A stretch of DNA of 6,361 nucleotides, taken from positions 1 to 6,361 of the forward strand of contig JAQGMQ010000612.1 of assembly GCA_028292305.1 (NCBI GenBank). The letters run 5' to 3'. The notes under the pieces are model-generated. The model ran no database searches and was not told the origin of the DNA. It was given only the letters and a program-made list of their open reading frames with translations. How positions within the stretch are numbered: the first letter of the stretch is position 1; each line of letters starts with the position of its first letter. The position numbers and the translations under genes were made by a program. Below are positions 5,066-6,361 of the stretch, in pieces. This DNA comes from Rhodoferax sp. (lineage in GTDB: Bacteria; Pseudomonadota; Gammaproteobacteria; Burkholderiales; Burkholderiaceae_C).

Positions 5066-6292
5066 ATGGCCTCTACCATCAACACCAACATCAATTCGCT
5101 GAATGCCCAGCGAAACCTGAACACATCGCAGTCGTCGCTTGCCACGTCCATGCAACGTCTTTCGTCAGGCTTGCGTGTGAACAGCGCCAAGGACGATGCC
5201 GCTGGCCTGGCCATCTCGGAACGCATGAACACGCAGGTGCGCGGCCTCACGGTCGGCGCCCGCAACTCGAACGACGGCATCTCGCTGGCGCAAACCGCTG
5301 AAGGCTCGCTGGGCAAGGTCGGCGACATGCTGCAACGCATGCGGGAACTGGCCGTACAGGCCGGCAACGCCACCAACAGCGCAGACGACCGTAAAGCGCT
5401 GCAGTCCGAAGTGAAGCAGCTCGCCGACGAAGTGGACCGCGTGGCCAAGCAGACCACCTTCAACGGCCAGAAGATCCTCGACGGCACGTTTGCCGGCGCG
5501 GTGTTCCAGGTGGGCGCCAACTCGGGTGACAACATCACCGTGGGCGCCTTGGTGAACACCACCGCGGCCGGCCTGGCCAACATTTCCTACGCCTACGACC
5601 ACGCCACCGGCATCGCCGTGACAAACGTCAGCGATCTGGCAGCCATCACAACCACGTCAACGCTTTCCATCAACGACGGCACGACCAGTTGGGACTTGGG
5701 GCCCATCAAGGAAGCCAGCTCCGGAACGGAACGCATGGGCCAGATGATGGAAGCCATCAACCGCCGCTCGGCCGACACCGGCGTCACGGCCTTCCTCACC
5801 AAGGCCCAGGACGGCAGCTACACGATCGACATGCAATCGGCGAAGCTGACTTCCGCCGGCGACGCGCAGGTCATGAACATGGTCGGCTTCACCGCCAACA
5901 ACCTGGGCTACGTACCGACCACGGTCGGCGCTGCAGGCACCACTGTAAATGCCACTTCCACCACCACCGATGCACTCGGCATCGACACGCTGAGCGTCGA
6001 CACGCAGGCCAGCGCCTGGGTCGCGCTGAAGAAAATCGACAGCGCACTCGACCAGGTCAACTCGGCCCGTGCCGACCTGGGTGCGCTGCAGAGCCGCTTC
6101 GAAAGCTCGGTGGCCAACATCGACATCCAGGTGGAAAACCTGGCCGCTTCGCGCGGTCGCATCGTGGATGCGGATTTCGCCAAGGAAACAGCCAACCTGT
6201 CGCGGACGCAGATCCTGCAGCAGGCGGGTACGGCGATGGTGGCGCAGGCGAACAAGCTGCCGCAGGGTGTGTTGTCGCTGCTGCAGCAGTAA
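5066..6292 (+). CDS. fliC: Flagellin FliC2, second filament subunit
   Basis: This second full-length flagellin, with 408 residues, is colinear with FliC1. The 56 differences I counted cluster in the central part (about 160-300, where 35 of them fall) and include GYVPTTVGAAGTTVNATST near 281-299. The first 60 residues differ at 4 positions and residues 361-407 are identical. It has one extra C-terminal Gln (LSLLQQ). N domain, IN-like motif, C domain and the LQRMRELAVQ segment (89-98) are all intact, with no frameshift or cysteine, so it looks functional. The ATG at 5066 has AGGAG 9 nt upstream. It is divergent from fliC1, and no convincing sigma-28 promoter precedes it. Codons are more uniformly GC-ending than in fliC1. 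It likely arose by duplication followed by inversion or rearrangement. Confidence 0.97.
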   Translation: MASTINTNINSLNAQRNLNTSQSSLATSMQRLSSGLRVNSAKDDAAGLAISERMNTQVRGLTVGARNSNDGISLAQTAEGSLGKVGDMLQRMRELAVQAGNATNSADDRKALQSEVKQLADEVDRVAKQTTFNGQKILDGTFAGAVFQVGANSGDNITVGALVNTTAAGLANISYAYDHATGIAVTNVSDLAAITTTSTLSINDGTTSWDLGPIKEASSGTERMGQMMEAINRRSADTGVTAFLTKAQDGSYTIDMQSAKLTSAGDAQVMNMVGFTANNLGYVPTTVGAAGTTVNATSTTTDALGIDTLSVDTQASAWVALKKIDSALDQVNSARADLGALQSRFESSVANIDIQVENLAASRGRIVDADFAKETANLSRTQILQQAGTAMVAQANKLPQGVLSLLQQ

Positions 6293-6325
6293 GCCGGAAC
6301 ATGTGGGGCCTTGCGGCTCTGCTCA

Positions 6326-6361
6326 AAAGCAAAAAGGTCGCCGCGGCGACCTTTTTGCTTT
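6326..6361. terminator. Bidirectional terminator after fliC2 (perfect palindrome at the window edge)
   Basis: The 36 nt are perfectly self-complementary about 6343/6344. The core GGTCGCC (6336-6342) pairs with GGCGACC (6345-6351), flanked by five A on one side and five T on the other, then GC and further A/T. It begins 34 nt after the fliC2 stop. The symmetry lets it work on both strands, which suggests a convergent minus-strand gene beyond the window. The palindrome may extend past the edge. Confidence 0.92.

Noticed and set aside
4768..5301. Plus-strand open frame of 177 residues crossing the spacer into fliC2
   Set aside because: It crosses a terminator and enters fliC2 out of frame, where it only echoes the flagellin codons.

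Overview
The window is a stretch of a flagellar gene cluster from a high-GC Gram-negative bacterium, most likely a beta-proteobacterium of the Comamonadaceae (order Burkholderiales). This rests on the flagellin N-terminus (MASTINTNINSL), the gene order, GC-rich codon use and sigma-28-type promoters. The genus cannot be fixed from the sequence alone.

Layout: the 5' end of fliF (MS ring) lies on the minus strand at the left edge and diverges from fliE (rod/MS-ring adaptor) on the plus strand. fliE ends inside a 125-bp imperfect palindrome, followed by a bidirectional terminator that it shares with the convergent minus-strand block. Read in its own direction, that block is fliC1 (flagellin), fliD (filament cap), fliS (flagellin chaperone) and fliT (FliD/export chaperone). 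A 377-bp divergent region then leads to a second flagellin gene, fliC2, on the plus strand. fliC2 ends at a perfect 36-bp palindromic terminator that touches the window edge.

How it works together: FliF and FliE belong to the basal body and export gate base. FliC1 and FliC2 are filament subunits, FliS holds unpolymerised flagellin, FliD caps the growing filament, and FliT chaperones FliD. Good sigma-28 (FliA) promoters are readable upstream of fliC1 and fliS, which makes these late genes. I found no comparable promoter for fliC2.

The most interesting non-coding signals are three. The first is the palindromic repeat that supplies the fliE stop codon. The second is the fliC1 leader, where four short segments can pair in mutually exclusive ways and the last hairpin is followed by a U run, as in an attenuator. 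The third is a terminator pointing toward fliC1 inside the divergent flagellin spacer, where no gene precedes it. No mobile-element gene, RNA gene or CRISPR array was seen, and no system outside flagellar biology is evident.
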